Shown here in pieces: positions 5,207 through 6,916 of a stretch of 6,916 nucleotides of DNA. Source of the DNA: Actinomycetes bacterium (GTDB lineage Bacteria; Actinomycetota; Actinomycetes; Propionibacteriales; Propionibacteriaceae); contig JAJYQH010000249.1 in the NCBI GenBank assembly GCA_021794705.1, forward strand, positions 1 to 6,916, given 5' to 3'. The translations under genes were made by a program, and so were the position numbers. Each line of letters starts with the position of its first letter. Position 1 is the first letter of the stretch. Under the pieces are notes generated by a model that was not told the DNA's origin, did no database searches, and was given only the letters and a program-made list of their open reading frames with translations.

Positions 5207-6064
5207 TCAGGCGCGGGCGGCGAGCTGCTCGGCGCGTTCGACGACGTGGACGAGGAGCATGGCCCGGGTCATGAGGCCGACGCCACCCGGCACCGGTGAC
5301 ACGAGCGACGCCACGTCCCACACGTCGGGGGCGACGTCGCCGACGAGCCCGGACTCGGTGCGGGAGATCGACACGTCGACGACGACGGCACCCGGCTTGA
5401 CCATGTCGCCGCGGAGGATCCCGGGGACGCCGGCCGCGCAGATGACGATGTCGGCCTGCCGGGTGTGCGTGGCGAGGTCGCGCGTGCCCGTGTGGCACTG
5501 GGTGACCGTCGCGTTCTCGCTCCGGCGGCTGAGCAGCAGCGCGAGCGGACGGCCGACCGTGGTCCCGCGGCCGATGAGGCACACCTCGGCGCCGTTGAGG
5601 GGAACCTCGTAGCGGCGGAGCAGTTCGACGACCCCCTGGGGCGTGCAGGGAAGGTGCCCGGGCTGTCCGGTGACCAGCCGCCCGAGGTTCGCCTCGGTGA
5701 GCCCGTCGATGTCCTTGTCGGGATCGACGAGGTTGAGCGCCCAGTGGTCGTCGAGATGCGCGGGCAGCGGCATCTGGACGAGGAAGCCGGTGACGGCCGG
5801 GTCGGCGTTCATCTCCTCGATGAGCTCCTGCAGTTGCGCCGCGCTCGTCGTGTCGGGCAGGTCGTGACGGATCGACGTGATCCCGACCTCCTGGCAGTCC
5901 TTGTGCTTGCCGTTGACGTAGGCGTGACTGGCGGGGTCGTCGCCCACGAGGATCGTGCCGAGGCCGGGCACGATGCCCCGCTCCCGCAACGCGGCGACCC
6001 GCTCGGAGAGTTCCGCCTTGATCTGCCGGGCGACGGGGCCGCCGCCCATTCTCGTTGCCGTCAT
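5207..6064 (-). CDS. folD: Bifunctional methylene-THF dehydrogenase / methenyl-THF cyclohydrolase FolD
   Basis: FolD converts 5,10-methylene-THF to methenyl-THF (NADP-linked) and then to 10-formyl-THF. The 285-aa length is normal. Visible motifs are the catalytic-domain [12 protein letters not shown] (46-57, with Y49 and K53 matching E. coli Tyr50/Lys54), VQMPLP (96-101, Q97), DPDKDIDGL (114-122, D120), PCTPQG (139-144), and the nucleotide-binding GRGTTVGRP (165-173). Two conserved segments depart from what I expect: VVDVSIS (S222 where DVG is usual) and PGGVGLMT (L264 where PGGVGPMT is the signature). The N-terminus MTATRMGGG also lacks the usual leucine-aspartate-glycine. The gene lies 59 nt after purH on the same strand and probably shares its mRNA. 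The Shine-Dalgarno before the ATG at 6064 is weak (GGACGG). The reading frame is intact, so I treat the changes as natural variants. Confidence 0.95.
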   Translation of the reverse strand: MTATRMGGGPVARQIKAELSERVAALRERGIVPGLGTILVGDDPASHAYVNGKHKDCQEVGITSIRHDLPDTTSAAQLQELIEEMNADPAVTGFLVQMPLPAHLDDHWALNLVDPDKDIDGLTEANLGRLVTGQPGHLPCTPQGVVELLRRYEVPLNGAEVCLIGRGTTVGRPLALLLSRRSENATVTQCHTGTRDLATHTRQADIVICAAGVPGILRGDMVKPGAVVVDVSISRTESGLVGDVAPDVWDVASLVSPVPGGVGLMTRAMLLVHVVERAEQLAARA

Positions 6065-6079
6065 GGATCCGTCCGTTCC

Positions 6080-6093
6080 GGCGCCGCGGCGCC
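6080..6093. repeat. 14-bp perfect palindrome in the purH-folD gap
   Basis: GGCGCCGCGGCGCC reads the same on both strands. It lies 15 nt upstream of the folD ATG. It may be a small hairpin or a symmetric binding site near the ribosome entry region of folD, but such GC-only palindromes arise by chance in this base composition. Confidence 0.4.
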
Positions 6094-6106
6094 TGAGGTG
6101 CTCGGT

Positions 6107-6121
6107 GGCGTCGGGGACGCC
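6107..6121 (-). terminator. Short hairpin just after the purH stop
   Basis: GGCGTC (6107-6112) and GACGCC (6116-6121) form a perfect 6-bp stem with a 3-nt loop, 2 nt after the purH stop. There is no T-tract. It may protect the 3' end of the purH message or partly attenuate read-through into folD; a complete stop is unlikely given the short gap and conserved gene pair. Confidence 0.35.
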
Positions 6122-6123
6122 GG

Positions 6124-6916
6124 TCAGTGGAAGAAGTGCCGGGTCCCGGTCACGTACATCGTGACGCCCGCGGCGTTGGCGGCGTCGATCGTGTCCTGGT
6201 CGCGCACCGACCCGCCCGGCTGGACGATCGCCGTGACGCCGGCCTCGATGAGGATGCCGGGGCCGTCGTTGAACGGGAAGAAGGCGTCGGACGCCGCGAC
6301 CGAGCCGGCCGCCCGCTCCCCCGCCCGCTCGACGGCCAGGCGACAGGAGTCGACCCGGTTCACCTGGCCCATGCCCACGCCGACGGACGCGCCGTCCTTG
6401 GCGAGGAGGATGGCGTTCGACTTGACCGAGCGCACGGCCCGCCACGCGAAGGCCAGGTCGGCCAGGGTCTCGTTGTCGGCCGCCGGTCCGGCGACCAGCG
6501 TCCAGTTCGCCGGGTCGTCGCCGGGTGCGTCGACGCGGTCGGGCTGCTGGAGCAGCGCACCGCCGGAGATCTGGGTGAGCTGGACGTCGCGGTGGACGTA
6601 GGGGCCGGCGCGCAGGATGCGGATGTTCTTCTTGCGCTCCAGCAGGTCGAGCGCGCCGTCCTCGTAGTCGGGGGCGATGATCACCTCGGTGAAGACCTCC
6701 GCCACCTGCTGGGCCATCTCGAGGCTCACGGGGCGGTTGGAGGCGATGACCCCGCCGAACGCCGAGACGGGGTCGCAGGCGTGCGCCTTGCGGTGCGCCT
6801 CGGCGATGTCGTCGCCCACCGCGATCCCGCACGGGTTGGCGTGCTTGATCACCGCGACGGCCGGCTGCTCGAAGTCGTAGGCAGCCCGGTAGGCCGCGTC
6901 GCCGTCGGTGTAGTTG
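6124..6916 (-). CDS. purH: PurH (AICAR transformylase/IMP cyclohydrolase), C-terminal part, runs off the right edge
   Basis: PurH performs the last two steps of IMP synthesis: formylation of AICAR with 10-formyl-THF, then ring closure. The window holds the last 263 residues, all in the AICAR transformylase domain; the N-terminal cyclohydrolase domain is beyond the right edge. Clear motifs are IKHANPCG (fragment residues 23-30, containing the catalytic Lys-His pair), [14 protein letters not shown], then [11 protein letters not shown] and [20 protein letters not shown], and the terminal [11 protein letters not shown]. The C-terminal GTRHFFH ending is typical of bacterial PurH, so the 3' end is complete. 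It is the first visible gene of a purH-folD-DUF3017 run. FolD produces the formyl donor that PurH consumes, so the neighbourhood makes metabolic sense. The promoter is outside the window. Confidence 0.96.
   Translation of the reverse strand, partial: NYTDGDAAYRAAYDFEQPAVAVIKHANPCGIAVGDDIAEAHRKAHACDPVSAFGGVIASNRPVSLEMAQQVAEVFTEVIIAPDYEDGALDLLERKKNIRILRAGPYVHRDVQLTQISGGALLQQPDRVDAPGDDPANWTLVAGPAADNETLADLAFAWRAVRSVKSNAILLAKDGASVGVGMGQVNRVDSCRLAVERAGERAAGSVAASDAFFPFNDGPGILIEAGVTAIVQPGGSVRDQDTIDAANAAGVTMYVTGTRHFFH

Noticed and set aside
5465..6601. 378-codon plus-strand open frame opposite folD and purH
   Set aside because: It is antisense to two well-identified genes and has no motif support.
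6065..6832. Upstream extension of the folD frame, suggesting a longer fused protein
   Set aside because: The extension is the purH coding region read out of frame; FolD is full length from the ATG at 6064 and PurH has its own stop at 6124.

Overview
The window is a stretch of ordinary chromosome from a GC-rich (about 70%) actinobacterium. The evidence is the base composition, GTG starts at several genes, promoter-like TANNNT boxes only 6 nt from a start codon, and the actinobacterial gene order purH-folD-DUF3017 beside mdh. I lean weakly to the Pseudonocardiales or a neighbouring order, but nothing here fixes the genus. I see no insertion sequence, phage gene, tRNA, rRNA or CRISPR array.

Layout from left to right. 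Positions 1-375 (minus) hold the N-terminal part of a probable phosphotransferase (APH-like) that runs off the left edge. It starts 19 nt after the stop of a CNNM/HlyC-type membrane transporter (395-1765, minus). Upstream of that is a uridine-kinase-like P-loop kinase (1938-2507, minus), which diverges from purU, formyltetrahydrofolate deformylase (2605-3447, plus). A 377-nt intergenic region follows. It carries two tandem copies of a nested palindromic element with eight CGTACG cores (3473-3651), then the probable mdh promoter. Malate dehydrogenase (3825-4811, plus) converges, across a strong hairpin, on a minus-strand operon read from the right edge: purH (C-terminal part), folD and a small three-helix DUF3017 membrane protein.

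Functionally, three genes act on one metabolite. FolD makes 10-formyl-THF, PurH spends it on the last two steps of IMP synthesis, and PurU hydrolyses the surplus to formate and THF. Mdh adds a TCA-cycle enzyme. The transporter, the small kinase and the APH-like protein have no evident link to this pathway.

The most unusual item is the CGTACG double element between purU and mdh. The two units are 94-95 bp apart with almost identical internal spacing. At two positions the units differ by a swapped base pair (G-C in one, C-G in the other), so pairing is kept while sequence changes. That points to a folded RNA, an extruded DNA palindrome or a symmetric protein-binding array. Whether it is a local regulatory or terminator structure or one copy of a genome-wide repeat family cannot be decided from this window.
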